A DNA stretch of 64,000 nt from Streptomyces kanamyceticus (GTDB taxonomy: Bacteria > Actinomycetota > Actinomycetes > Streptomycetales > Streptomycetaceae): contig NZ_CP023699.1 in NCBI RefSeq assembly GCF_008704495.1, forward strand, positions 3,038,001 through 3,102,000, read 5' to 3'. Both the position numbers and the translations under genes were made by a program. Every line of letters starts with the position of its first letter. Positions within the stretch are counted from its first letter, which is position 1. The notes beneath the pieces were generated by a model. The model ran no database searches. It was given only the letters and a program-made list of their open reading frames with translations, and had not been told where the DNA came from. Below, piece after piece: positions 35,114 through 42,244 of this stretch.

Positions 35114-35815
35114 TTACTTCTTGCGGGCCGTGGCCTTCTTGGCGGTCGTCTTGCGCGCCGTCGACTTCTTGGCGGGCGCCTTCTTGGCCGTGGCCTTCTT
35201 GGCGGGCGCCGTCTTCTTGGCGGTGGCCTTCTTGGCGGGCGCGGCCTTCTTGGCGGTGGTCTTCTTCGCCGTCGCCGTGGCCTTCTTGGCCGTGGCCTTC
35301 GTCGCCGTCTTCTTGGCGGTGGCCTTCTTCGCGGCCGCCTTCTTCGCCGTCGCCGTGGTCTTCTTCGCGGCGGACTTCTTGGCGGTGGTCTTCTTGGCGG
35401 CGGCCTTCGTCGCCGTGGCCGTCGCCTTCTTGGCGGTGCTGGCCTTCTTGGCCGCGGCCTTCTTGACGGTCGCCGAAGCGCCGCCGGTCAGGCTGCCCTT
35501 GGGCGCCTTCTTGACCGCGACGTCGTTCTTCGGGAGCTTCTTCGAGCCGCTCACCAGGTCCTTGAAGCCCTGGCCCGCGCGGAATCGCGGAACCGAGGTC
35601 TTCTTGACTCGCACGCGCTCCCCGGTCTGGGGGTTGCGGGCGTAGCGGGCCGGACGGTCGACCTTCTCGAACGAGCCGAAGCCGGTGACCGAAACACGGT
35701 CCCCGCTGACCACGGCACGGACGACGGCGTCCAGGACCGCGTCCACGGCGTCGGCGGCCTGCTGACGGCCGCCAACCTTGTCGGCAATCGCTTCTACGAG
35801 CTGCGCCTTGTTCAC
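35114..35815 (-). CDS. hupS: HU-family nucleoid protein with histone-H1-like tail
   Basis: A 233-residue nucleoid protein. Residues 1-90 are a normal HU fold ([40 protein letters not shown]). From about 100 to the end the sequence is a long Lys/Ala/Thr tail of AKKAT-, AAKK- and KKTTAKK-type repeats, like eukaryotic linker histones. This two-part architecture is HupS (SCO5556), which compacts spore nucleoids in S. coelicolor. The AT-rich stretch before the gene (35855-35915, with GATATATAC at 35877-35885) probably holds its promoter. Confidence 0.96.
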   Translation of the reverse strand: MNKAQLVEAIADKVGGRQQAADAVDAVLDAVVRAVVSGDRVSVTGFGSFEKVDRPARYARNPQTGERVRVKKTSVPRFRAGQGFKDLVSGSKKLPKNDVAVKKAPKGSLTGGASATVKKAAAKKASTAKKATATATKAAAKKTTAKKSAAKKTTATAKKAAAKKATAKKTATKATAKKATATAKKTTAKKAAPAKKATAKKTAPAKKATAKKAPAKKSTARKTTAKKATARKK

Positions 35816-35977
35816 GTCTTCCCCTTCGGAGACATTGCCGGGAGCGAAATACTCCGGCTTTTTCGCACGTTAGGCAGATATATACCGCAAATCAAACACG
35901 AAACGGCCTAATCACCCTTGTGCCGCAACGAACTAGACCATCTCGGAGTTCCTCGAAGGCATGTTGAGGCTTGTGGC

Positions 35978-36214
35978 TCAGGCGTCTTCGGGGAATCGGC
36001 CCTCGTCAGCTTCGTCGAGGGACGCCATCAATCGCTCCAGACGCCTTGCCGCATCGGCGAGATCGTGTTTGGCCGCGGCCGTAATGACCAGCAGCTTCCG
36101 GGTCAGCGCCATCCGTACGCCCTCCGGGACTTGCAGTGCACGCACCCGGGAGTGCGCTTCCTTCAGTTGGTCCGCGACGAGCCCGTAGAGCTCGAGTTGG
36201 CTGTCACGTTCCAT
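35978..36214 (-). CDS. small conserved helical protein
   Basis: A 78-residue acidic protein MERDSQLELYGLVADQLKEA. It appears all-helical, with VRALQVPEGVRMALTRKLLVI and a C-terminal RRLERLMASLDEADEG. It has no known motif. Its conserved place between hupS and leuD in Streptomyces (SCO5555-like, recalled) supports it being a real gene. Function unknown. Confidence 0.8.
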   Translation of the reverse strand: MERDSQLELYGLVADQLKEAHSRVRALQVPEGVRMALTRKLLVITAAAKHDLADAARRLERLMASLDEADEGRFPEDA

Positions 36215-36402
36215 GCACCGATTGTGCCATCTAGGGCGAGTTGTCGCCTCCGCAGGGGGTAACTACCGCCGTCCGGTGCTCTCCTGAGGGTACCCGGTCA
36301 GGCCGAGTACAAGGGGATTTCAAGCCTCTTCTCCCTTCCGGGACAAGGGAGTTGAGACCACCCATTCAGGTCATCGGGGGCCCCTCCGGCGGCGCACACA
36401 GA

Positions 36403-36434
36403 TGTACCCCCAACCGTCCACGATTGGGGGTACA
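36403..36434 (-). terminator. terminator of leuCD
   Basis: TGTACCCCCAA (36403-36413) and TTGGGGGTACA (36424-36434) are 11-bp perfect arms with a 10-base loop, 18 bases beyond the leuD stop. Confidence 0.85.
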
Positions 36435-36452
36435 CGGGGGTGTTGCGGGATG

Positions 36453-37046
36453 TCAGACCTGCACGGTGCGGGGCTTGTAGGAGGGCCGCCGGGTCTCGTA
36501 CGAGGCGATGTCGGGCTCGTTCTGCAGCGTGATGCTGATGTCGTCGAGGCCGTTCAGGAGCCGCCAGCGGGCGTTCTCGTCGAGTTCGAAGTCGGCGGTG
36601 ATGCCCTCCGCGCGGACCTGGCGGTCCCGCAGGTCGACCGTGATCTCGGCCTGCGGGTCGCTCTCCGTCAGCTCCCAGAGCGCGTCCACGACCTTCTGGT
36701 CGAGCACCACGGTGAGCAGGCCGTTCTTCAGCGAGTTGCCCCGGAAGATGTCGGCGAAGCGGGCGGAGATGACGGCCTTGAAGCCGTAGTTCTGCAGCGC
36801 CCACACGGCGTGCTCGCGGGAGGATCCGGTGCCGAAGTCGGGTCCGGCGACCAGGACCGTGGCGCCCTGGCGTTCGGGCTTGTTCAGGATGAACTCGCCG
36901 TCCTTGCGCCAGGCCTCGAAGAGCCCGTCCTCGAAACCGTCCCTGGTGACCTTCTTCAGCCAGTGGGCGGGGATGATCTGGTCGGTGTCGACGTTGCTGC
37001 GGCGCAGCGGTACGGCCCGGCCGGTGTGCGTGGTGAAAGCTTCCAT
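36453..37046 (-). CDS. leuD: 3-isopropylmalate dehydratase small subunit
   Basis: A 197-residue swivelling subunit of isopropylmalate isomerase (leucine synthesis). The ATG at 37044-37046 gives [31 protein letters not shown] and the substrate-recognition loop [14 protein letters not shown] are present. It starts 5 bases after leuC and must be cotranscribed. Confidence 0.97.
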   Translation of the reverse strand: MEAFTTHTGRAVPLRRSNVDTDQIIPAHWLKKVTRDGFEDGLFEAWRKDGEFILNKPERQGATVLVAGPDFGTGSSREHAVWALQNYGFKAVISARFADIFRGNSLKNGLLTVVLDQKVVDALWELTESDPQAEITVDLRDRQVRAEGITADFELDENARWRLLNGLDDISITLQNEPDIASYETRRPSYKPRTVQV

Positions 37047-37051
37047 GGTTC

Positions 37052-38476
37052 TCAGACTCCGGCGGTCACGGGGGCGTCGGACAGATCGGTGGGCGCGGCC
37101 AGGTGGCCGGTGACCGCGGTGGCGGCGGCGACCTGCGGGGAGACCAGGTGGGTGCGGCCGCCCTTGCCCTGCCTGCCCTCGAAGTTGCGGTTGGAGGTGG
37201 ACGCCGAGCGCTCGCCGGGGGCCAGTTGGTCGGGGTTCATGCCCAGACACATCGAGCAGCCCGCGTGCCGCCATTCGGCCCCCGCGGCGGTGAAGACCTT
37301 GTCCAGGCCCTCCTCGACGGCCTGCAGGGCGACCCGGACCGAGCCGGGCACGACCAGCATCCGTACGCCGTCGGCGACTTTGCGGCCCTCGACGACGGAG
37401 GCCGCCGCCCGCAGGTCCTCGATGCGGCCATTGGTGCAGGAACCTACGAAGACGGTGTCGACCTTGATGTCGCGCAGCGGCTGCCCGGCGGTCAACCCCA
37501 TGTACTCCAGGGCCTTTTCGGCGGCGTGCCGCTCCGAAGCGTCTTCGTACGAAGCCGGGTCGGGGACGTTCGCCGAAAGGGGCGCTCCCTGGCCGGGGTT
37601 GGTGCCCCAGGTGACGAACGGCGCGAGCGCGGTGGCGTCGATGTAGACCTCGGCGTCGAAGACCGCGTCGTCATCGGTCCGCAGGGTCTTCCAGTACGCC
37701 ACCGCGGCGTCCCAGTCAGCGCCCTGCGGGGCGTGGGCGCGGCCCTGGATGTAGTCGAACGTGGTCTCGTCCGGGGCGATCATGCCCGCGCGGGCGCCCG
37801 CCTCGATCGACATGTTGCAGATGGTCATCCGGGCCTCCATCGAGAGCTTCTCGATGGCCGGGCCGCGGTACTCCAGGACGTAGCCCTGGCCGCCGCCGGT
37901 GCCGATCTTCGCGATGATGGCGAGGATGAGGTCCTTGGCGGTGACGCCGTCGGGCAGTTCGCCGTCGACCGTGATGGCCATGGTCTTCGGGCGGGCCATC
38001 GGCAGCGTCTGGGTGGCCAGGACGTGCTCGACCTGGGAGGTGCCGATGCCGAACGCCAGGGCGCCGAACGCGCCGTGGGTGGAGGTGTGCGAGTCGCCGC
38101 AGACCACGGTGGTGCCGGGCTGGGTCAGTCCCAGCTGCGGTCCCACCACGTGGACGACGCCCTGCTCGACGTCGCCCAGCGGGTGCAGGCGCACCCCGAA
38201 CTCGGCGCAGTTCTTGCGCAGCGTCTCCAGCTGGGCGCGCGAGACCGGGTCGGCGATGGGCTTGTCGATGTCGAGGGTCGGGGTGTTGTGATCCTCGGTC
38301 GCGATGGTGAGGTCGAGCCGCCGCACCGGGCGGCCTGCCTGGCGGAGGCCGTCGAAGGCCTGGGGGCTGGTCACCTCGTGCAGCAGGTGCAGATCGATGT
38401 AGAGGAGGTCGGGCTCGCCCTCGGCGCGCCGGACGACGTGGTCGTCCCAGACCTTCTCCGCGAGTGTCCTACCCAT
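37052..38476 (-). CDS. leuC: 3-isopropylmalate dehydratase large subunit
   Basis: Aconitase-family [4Fe-4S] enzyme of 474 residues. The ATG at 38474-38476 has GGAGGGAAAG just upstream; longer frames run into the promoter. Iron-sulfur ligands are Cys347 (VGSCTNGR) and Cys407/Cys410 (CSMCLGMNP). [20 protein letters not shown] and the N-terminal [14 protein letters not shown] are typical. It forms a complex with LeuD. The divergent regulator ndgR shares the upstream region. Confidence 0.97.
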   Translation of the reverse strand: MGRTLAEKVWDDHVVRRAEGEPDLLYIDLHLLHEVTSPQAFDGLRQAGRPVRRLDLTIATEDHNTPTLDIDKPIADPVSRAQLETLRKNCAEFGVRLHPLGDVEQGVVHVVGPQLGLTQPGTTVVCGDSHTSTHGAFGALAFGIGTSQVEHVLATQTLPMARPKTMAITVDGELPDGVTAKDLILAIIAKIGTGGGQGYVLEYRGPAIEKLSMEARMTICNMSIEAGARAGMIAPDETTFDYIQGRAHAPQGADWDAAVAYWKTLRTDDDAVFDAEVYIDATALAPFVTWGTNPGQGAPLSANVPDPASYEDASERHAAEKALEYMGLTAGQPLRDIKVDTVFVGSCTNGRIEDLRAAASVVEGRKVADGVRMLVVPGSVRVALQAVEEGLDKVFTAAGAEWRHAGCSMCLGMNPDQLAPGERSASTSNRNFEGRQGKGGRTHLVSPQVAAATAVTGHLAAPTDLSDAPVTAGV

Positions 38477-38657
38477 CGCTTTCCCTCCGACCGGCCGCAT
38501 CGCCGGCCCAACTAGAGAATCTGATCGCCGACGCGCGTACCCCTCGTGCCGCACGTCGACCGCGAAATCCGTTGGTCCGCGGATCGCTCGTACAGAGTGG
38601 CGCGTTCCACGGAAATTTGAACTTGCGTTTCACAGAGTGAGACGCGAGTATCGACGC
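38477..38657. promoter_or_regulatory. leuC-ndgR divergent control region
   Basis: An AT-rich patch at 38611-38632 includes the imperfect dyad TGAA-N7-TTCA at 38618-38632, a likely NdgR operator. TTGCGT (38624-38629) and GAGTAT (38646-38651), 16 bp apart, could be the ndgR promoter. The ndgR ATG is then about 7 bases from that -10, with no ribosome site, so a leaderless mRNA is likely. NdgR control of leuCD is known in Streptomyces; the exact sites are inferred. Confidence 0.5.
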
Positions 38658-39374
38658 ATGGACAACTCTAGCGGCGTCGGCGTCCTCGACAAGGCAGCCC
38701 TTGTCTTGGGCGCTCTGGAGTCCGGTCCGGCCACCCTCGCAGGACTGGTCGCGGCCACCGGGCTCGCACGACCCACGGCCCACCGACTGGCCGTGGCACT
38801 GGAACACCACCGGATGGTGGCGCGGGACATGCAGGGCCGTTTCATCCTCGGCCCGCGCCTCGCCGAACTGGCCGCGGCAGCGGGCGAGGACCGCCTGCTC
38901 GCGACGGCGGGCCCGGTCCTCACGCATCTGCGCGACGTGACGGGCGAGAGCGCGCAGCTCTACCGCCGCCAGGGCGACATGCGCATCTGCGTCGCCGCGG
39001 CGGAGCGCCTCTCGGGCCTGCGGGACACGGTCCCCGTGGGCTCCACGCTCACCATGAAGGCGGGCTCTTCGGCGCAGATCCTGATGGCCTGGGAGGAGCC
39101 GGAGCGCCTGCACCGCGGCCTCCAGGGCGCCCGCTTCACGGCCACCGCCCTCTCCGGAGTACGCCGCAGGGGCTGGGCCCAGTCGATCGGCGAGCGCGAG
39201 CCGGGCGTCGCCTCGGTCTCCGCGCCGGTGCGCGGTCCTTCCAACCGCGTGGTCGCCGCCGTCTCGGTCTCCGGACCGATCGAGCGCCTGACCCGCCACC
39301 CGGGCCGCATGCACGCGCAGGCGGTCATCGACGCGGCAGGACGCCTCTCCGAGGCGCTGCGCCGCACCGGCTGA
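38658..39374 (+). CDS. ndgR: IclR-family regulator NdgR (leucine/amino-acid control)
   Basis: A 238-residue IclR protein, MDNSSGVGVLDKAALVLGAL. The winged helix-turn-helix covers about 8-70 (ATLAGLVAATGLARPTAHRL), and the effector domain follows (VPVGSTLTMKAGSSAQILMA ... SVSGPIERL). The position divergent from leuCD matches NdgR (SCO5552), which regulates leucine synthesis and links amino-acid supply to antibiotic output. The ATG at 38658 is chosen over an upstream in-frame one at 38637 because conservation begins there. Confidence 0.94.
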   Translation: MDNSSGVGVLDKAALVLGALESGPATLAGLVAATGLARPTAHRLAVALEHHRMVARDMQGRFILGPRLAELAAAAGEDRLLATAGPVLTHLRDVTGESAQLYRRQGDMRICVAAAERLSGLRDTVPVGSTLTMKAGSSAQILMAWEEPERLHRGLQGARFTATALSGVRRRGWAQSIGEREPGVASVSAPVRGPSNRVVAAVSVSGPIERLTRHPGRMHAQAVIDAAGRLSEALRRTG

Positions 39375-39390
39375 CACACGACAGACAGGG

Positions 39391-39419
39391 AGGGGCCGCC
39401 TCAACGCCGCGGCGCCCCT
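39391..39419 (+). terminator. probable terminator of ndgR
   Basis: AGGGGC (39391-39396) pairs with GCCCCT (39414-39419), with further partial pairing inside; followed by TCCCCGCC, no T tract. It lies 17 bases after the stop. Confidence 0.5.
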
Positions 39420-39481
39420 TCCCCGCCTCCCCTGTGCCACCACTCCCCCGCCGGGCTCCTCCCAAGCCCCGCGGCGAAGCC

Positions 39482-39511
39482 CTCAGGCCGTTCTCAGGCC
39501 GTTCTCAGGCC
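39482..39511 (+). repeat. 11-bp tandem repeat CTCAGGCCGTT, 2.7 copies
   Basis: Units start at 39482, 39493 and 39504. Degenerate copies of CTCAGGCCG continue to about 39545, into the end of the DUF4188 gene. Probably slippage-generated. Confidence 0.85.
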
Positions 39512-39537
39512 TTCCTCGGGCCACCCCGAGGCCGCCC

Positions 39538-40023
39538 TCAGGCCGCCCGGAGGCGATCGGCCGCCCGCTCGCCGCGCCGACCCACCGGAATCACGCCCGT
39601 GGCCGCCCCCAGGCCGAACTCCGGCATGTTGACGTACACGGCCTCATGCGCCCCGGCCGGCACGACGAAGGTCTCGTGCCAGAAGCCGACCTTCCCCTTG
39701 CCCTCCCGGATGCGCCGGTTGAAGGCGGCCCACGCGGGCCGGTGTTCCTTGTCGCTCGCGGCCGCATAGGCCAGTAGCTTCTCCTGCGACTCCCAGTACT
39801 GGACGACGTACATCAGACGCGTGCCACCGAGCAGCAGCCGGTAGCCCAGCATTCCGGTCTCCCGGTCCCGCGACAGCTCCTTGAGCATGCGCGGCATCGC
39901 GCGGAAGACCGGCCACCAGCTGCGGACGGCACGGAAGTTGTTGATGCGCATCCCGATGTGGAAGACCACCACGCCACCCTGCGCGTCGGCGGTCATGCGC
40001 CCTTCGATCGGCTTGCCGCTCAT
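39538..40023 (-). CDS. DUF4188-family protein (haem/antibiotic-monooxygenase-like fold)
   Basis: A 161-residue protein. ATG at 40021-40023 with GGGGGA upstream: MSGKPIEGRMTADAQGGVVV. VFHIGMRINNFRAVRSWWPV and YVVQYWESQEKLLAYAAASD are family marks of DUF4188, which resembles dimeric alpha/beta-barrel monooxygenases. Substrate unknown. It is divergent from a MerR regulator that very probably controls it through the dyads between them. Confidence 0.85.
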   Translation of the reverse strand: MSGKPIEGRMTADAQGGVVVFHIGMRINNFRAVRSWWPVFRAMPRMLKELSRDRETGMLGYRLLLGGTRLMYVVQYWESQEKLLAYAAASDKEHRPAWAAFNRRIREGKGKVGFWHETFVVPAGAHEAVYVNMPEFGLGAATGVIPVGRRGERAADRLRAA

Positions 40024-40058
40024 GACGGTTCCCCCTTCGTGGAGCCTTGGCCGAGCAT

Positions 40059-40101
40059 TGGATAGTTCCGCTATCCATGATTGGATAGTGCCACTCTCCA
40101 A
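40059..40101. promoter_or_regulatory. two MerR-type dyads between DUF4188 and merR genes
   Basis: TGGATAG-TTCCG-CTATCCA (40059-40077) is a 19-bp perfect dyad. TTGGATAG-TGCCA-CTCTCCAA (40081-40101) is a second with one mismatch. MerR proteins bind such dyads inside a long -35/-10 spacer. The sites sit 36 and 17 bases from the two start codons. Confidence 0.75.
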
Positions 40102-40117
40102 AGGAAGGCGCAAGAGG

Positions 40118-40777
40118 ATGAGACTGGCGGAGCTGAGTCGGCGCAGCGGGGTCCCCACGGCCACGATCAAGTACTACTTGCGCGAGGGCCTGCTGCCCGC
40201 CGGGCACCGGGTGAGCGCCACCCAGGCCGAGTACGACGAGACGCATCTGCAGCGGCTGCGCCTGGTGCGCGCGCTGATCCAGGTGGGCCGGGTGCCGATC
40301 GCCTCGGCGCGCGAGGTGCTGACCGCCCTGGAGGACGACTCGCTGGACCACAACTCCCGCCTGGGCACGGCCGTATGGGCCCTGCCGCACGGCCCCGAAT
40401 CCACCGAGGAGGACACGGCCGCGCAGGAGGCGCGCCGCACGGTCGACGCGCTGCTCGCCGGTCTCGGCTGGGCCAACGCCCAGGAGTACGCGGACGAATC
40501 ACCGGCCTACCGGATGCTGGTGACCGCGGTGGCCACCCTCTCCCGCCTCGGATACCCCTGCGCCGTCGACGACTTGACGCCTTACGCCCGCGCGGGCCAC
40601 CAACTGGCCGTCGCCGATCTGGACTTGATCGAGCGGTACGCGTCGCCCGACCGGCAGCTGGAGGCGGCCGTCGCGCTCACGGTGCTGTACGAGCCGGTGC
40701 TGCTGAGCCTGCGCCGGATCGCACAGGCCGAGGAGTCCAACCGCCGCTACGGGCCGGACGGTTCGGACCCGGAGTGA
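40118..40777 (+). CDS. MerR-family transcriptional regulator
   Basis: A 219-residue protein: MRLAELSRRSGVPTATIKYY and LREGLLPAGHRVSATQAEYD make the MerR winged helix. HLQRLRLVRALIQVGRVPIA leads into the dimerisation helix. The effector domain (about 90-219) is helical, with no metal-binding cysteine pattern, so an organic ligand is more likely than a metal. AAGAGG lies directly before the ATG at 40118. Confidence 0.92.
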   Translation: MRLAELSRRSGVPTATIKYYLREGLLPAGHRVSATQAEYDETHLQRLRLVRALIQVGRVPIASAREVLTALEDDSLDHNSRLGTAVWALPHGPESTEEDTAAQEARRTVDALLAGLGWANAQEYADESPAYRMLVTAVATLSRLGYPCAVDDLTPYARAGHQLAVADLDLIERYASPDRQLEAAVALTVLYEPVLLSLRRIAQAEESNRRYGPDGSDPE

Positions 40778-40782
40778 CACGA

Positions 40783-40814
40783 CGAAGGGCCCTCCCTGAC
40801 GGGAAGGCCCTTCG
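40783..40814. terminator. bidirectional terminator, merR / tRNA array
   Basis: CGAAGGGCCCTCCC (40783-40796) pairs with 40801-40814 over 14 positions with one mismatch; loop TGAC. It ends the merR transcript and, on the other strand, the tRNA array. Confidence 0.85.
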
Positions 40815-40825
40815 GTGCTGCTCTG

Positions 40826-40898
40826 TACCCCCGACCGGATTCGAACCGGCGCTACCGCCTTGAGAGGGCGGCGTGCTAGGCCGCTACACAACGGGGGC
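40826..40898 (-). tRNA. tRNA-Glu (CTC)
   Basis: A 73-base cloverleaf. Anticodon stem CCGCC/GGCGG encloses CTCTCAA with anticodon CTC. T-arm GGTTCGAATCC is present; the acceptor has a G1-U72 wobble and discriminator A. No encoded CCA. Identical to the two other Glu copies here. Confidence 0.96.
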
Positions 40899-40926
40899 GA
40901 GGATCTCGTGTCGCCACTCGATCCAG

Positions 40927-40998
40927 CTGGGCTACCAGGACTCGAACCTAAACTAACGGAACCAGAAACCGTCGTGCTGCCAATTACACCATAGCCCA
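40927..40998 (-). tRNA. tRNA-Gln (CTG)
   Basis: A 72-base cloverleaf with acceptor TGGGCTA/TAGCCCA, discriminator G, anticodon loop TTCTGGT (CTG) and T-loop GGTTCGAGTCC. No encoded CCA. Differs from the second Gln copy in the acceptor stem and variable/T-arm junction (TTTAGG against TCTAGG). Confidence 0.95.
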
Positions 40999-41001
40999 AT
41001 G

Positions 41002-41013
41002 TGGTCTAGACCA
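41002..41013. promoter_or_regulatory. DasR-type palindrome (dre core) in the tRNA array
   Basis: TGGTCTAGACCA is a perfect 12-bp palindrome equal to the core of the DasR-responsive element known for GlcNAc control in Streptomyces. A second GGTCTAG half follows at 41014-41020. It starts 4 bases upstream of the tRNA-Gln 5' end and lies between two tRNA genes. Confidence 0.7.
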
Positions 41014-41029
41014 GGTCTAGTACCTACAG

Positions 41030-41102
41030 TACCCCCGACCGGATTCGAACCGGCGCTACCGCCTTGAGAGGGCGGCGTGCTAGGCCGCTACACAACGGGG
41101 GC
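41030..41102 (-). tRNA. tRNA-Glu (CTC)
   Basis: Identical 73-base copy of the tRNA-Glu at 40826-40898: same anticodon CTC, same acceptor and T-arm. No encoded CCA. Confidence 0.96.
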
Positions 41103-41164
41103 CCTAGCGATCCTGCATCAGAAACAGTGGGTGCGACCCGATCTGTCCCCGCGGGAAGGATCTG

Positions 41165-41237
41165 TACCCCCGACCGGATTCGAACCGGCGCTACCGCCTT
41201 GAGAGGGCGGCGTGCTAGGCCGCTACACAACGGGGGC
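41165..41237 (-). tRNA. tRNA-Glu (CTC)
   Basis: Third identical 73-base copy, anticodon CTC, no encoded CCA. The 62-base spacer to the previous Glu gene is unrelated sequence, so only the tRNA itself is duplicated. Confidence 0.96.
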
Positions 41238-41277
41238 CTGCGGATGAGATCCGCGGTTTGCAGATGAGCTCTGCGAG

Positions 41278-41349
41278 CTGGCCTACCAGGACTCGAACCT
41301 AGACTAACGGAACCAGAAACCGTCGTGCTGCCAATTACACCATAGGCCA
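41278..41349 (-). tRNA. tRNA-Gln (CTG)
   Basis: A 72-base cloverleaf with acceptor TGGCCTA/TAGGCCA (position 4:69 is C-G here, G-C in the other copy), discriminator G and anticodon CTG. Most upstream of the five, so probably the first tRNA of a minus-strand transcript. Confidence 0.95.
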
Positions 41350-41358
41350 TCAAAGCGC

Positions 41359-41374
41359 AACCCCTTGCGGGGTT
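41359..41374 (+). terminator. short hairpin with T-rich tail next to tRNA-Gln
   Basis: AACCCC-TTGC-GGGGTT followed on the plus strand by TTGTTTTGATTT. Oriented to stop plus-strand (antisense) transcription. It lies between the HAD gene end and the tRNA array; on the minus strand there is no T tract. Confidence 0.45.
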
Positions 41375-41436
41375 TTGTTTTGATTTACGCTTCCCGGCCG
41401 GACCTTTCGGCCCTCTCGGGCGGCGCAAGAAGAACA

Positions 41437-42165
41437 TTACCCGAAGGTGGACGGCGCTCCAAAACGGGTATCCGCACGCAGCAGCGCGGGGAGCTCGGAG
41501 AGGTGCGAGATGCGGTGGACGCCCGACGGACCTTGCCGCGCCGCGCCGTTGCGGTCGAGCCAGATCCCGACCAGGCCCGCGTCCCTGGCGCCCCTGGCGT
41601 CGATCTCCGGCTGGTCGCCGACGTAGGCGATCTCGGCGGGCGCGAGACCCAGCTCCGTACAGACCGCGTGGAAGGCCTCGGCGGCGGGCTTGGAGACGCC
41701 GAGGTCGGCGGCGCACAGGACGGCCTCGAAGCGGTCGCGGACGCCGAGGAGGCGCAGCTTGCGGTCCTGGACGGCCAGGGCGGAGTTGGAGAGGACGGCG
41801 TGCCGGTAGTCGCCCGCGAGGGCGTCCAGGGCGGGGAGGGTGTCGGGGAAGAGCGACCAGGCCGATTCGTAGTGACCGACGTAACGGGCGAACCAGGCGT
41901 CGGCGTCGGGGGCGGTCAGCGCCGGGGCGTCGAGGAAGTCCCGCACGCGGTCGCGGCGCTGCTCCTGGAAGTCCGTCTCCCCCGCGCCGAAGCGGGCCCA
42001 GTGGCGCTCGGTGATCTCCCGCCAGAGGACCAGGGCGCGCTCGGCGGACACGTACCGCTCCACGAGGCCCTCGGCGGTGAGGTGCGCCAGCATCCCGGCG
42101 GCGTCGGCGCGCGCGTAGTCGAAGATCGTGTCATCGATGTCCCAGACCACGGCTCTGATCGGCAT
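41437..42165 (-). CDS. HAD-superfamily hydrolase
   Basis: A 242-residue cytosolic phosphatase-type protein. Motif I is VVWDIDDTIFDY (nucleophile Asp9, general acid Asp11), motif II is HAVLSNSA, the motif III lysine is in GVSKPAAEAFH, and motif IV is IAYVGDQPEIDA. The cap of about 100 residues after motif I places it in the YjjG/haloacid dehalogenase-like subgroup. Substrate unknown. Separated from gltX by a strong hairpin. Confidence 0.92.
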   Translation of the reverse strand: MPIRAVVWDIDDTIFDYARADAAGMLAHLTAEGLVERYVSAERALVLWREITERHWARFGAGETDFQEQRRDRVRDFLDAPALTAPDADAWFARYVGHYESAWSLFPDTLPALDALAGDYRHAVLSNSALAVQDRKLRLLGVRDRFEAVLCAADLGVSKPAAEAFHAVCTELGLAPAEIAYVGDQPEIDARGARDAGLVGIWLDRNGAARQGPSGVHRISHLSELPALLRADTRFGAPSTFG

Positions 42166-42180
42166 ACCGCCGACGGTAGG

Positions 42181-42219
42181 CGAAGGGCCCGGCAGCCGTC
42201 TCGGCTTCCGGGCCCTTCG
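42181..42219 (-). terminator. terminator of gltX
   Basis: CGAAGGGCCCGG (42181-42192) and CCGGGCCCTTCG (42208-42219) are 12-bp perfect arms with a 15-base loop that itself can pair (AGCCG/CGGCT). It lies between gltX and the HAD gene. Confidence 0.85.
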
Positions 42220-42244
42220 TTTCGTACGGTGCTCGCGCGGTGGA

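Noticed and set aside
35120..35470. Dense GCC/CTTCTTGGCGG repeats suspected to be a satellite
   Set aside because: They encode the Lys/Ala tail of HupS in frame.
40826..41349. Repeated tRNA copies considered as attachment sites of an integrated element
   Set aside because: No integrase or foreign segment lies between them; full tRNA genes are repeated in one orientation with short spacers, so an ordinary tRNA array fits better.
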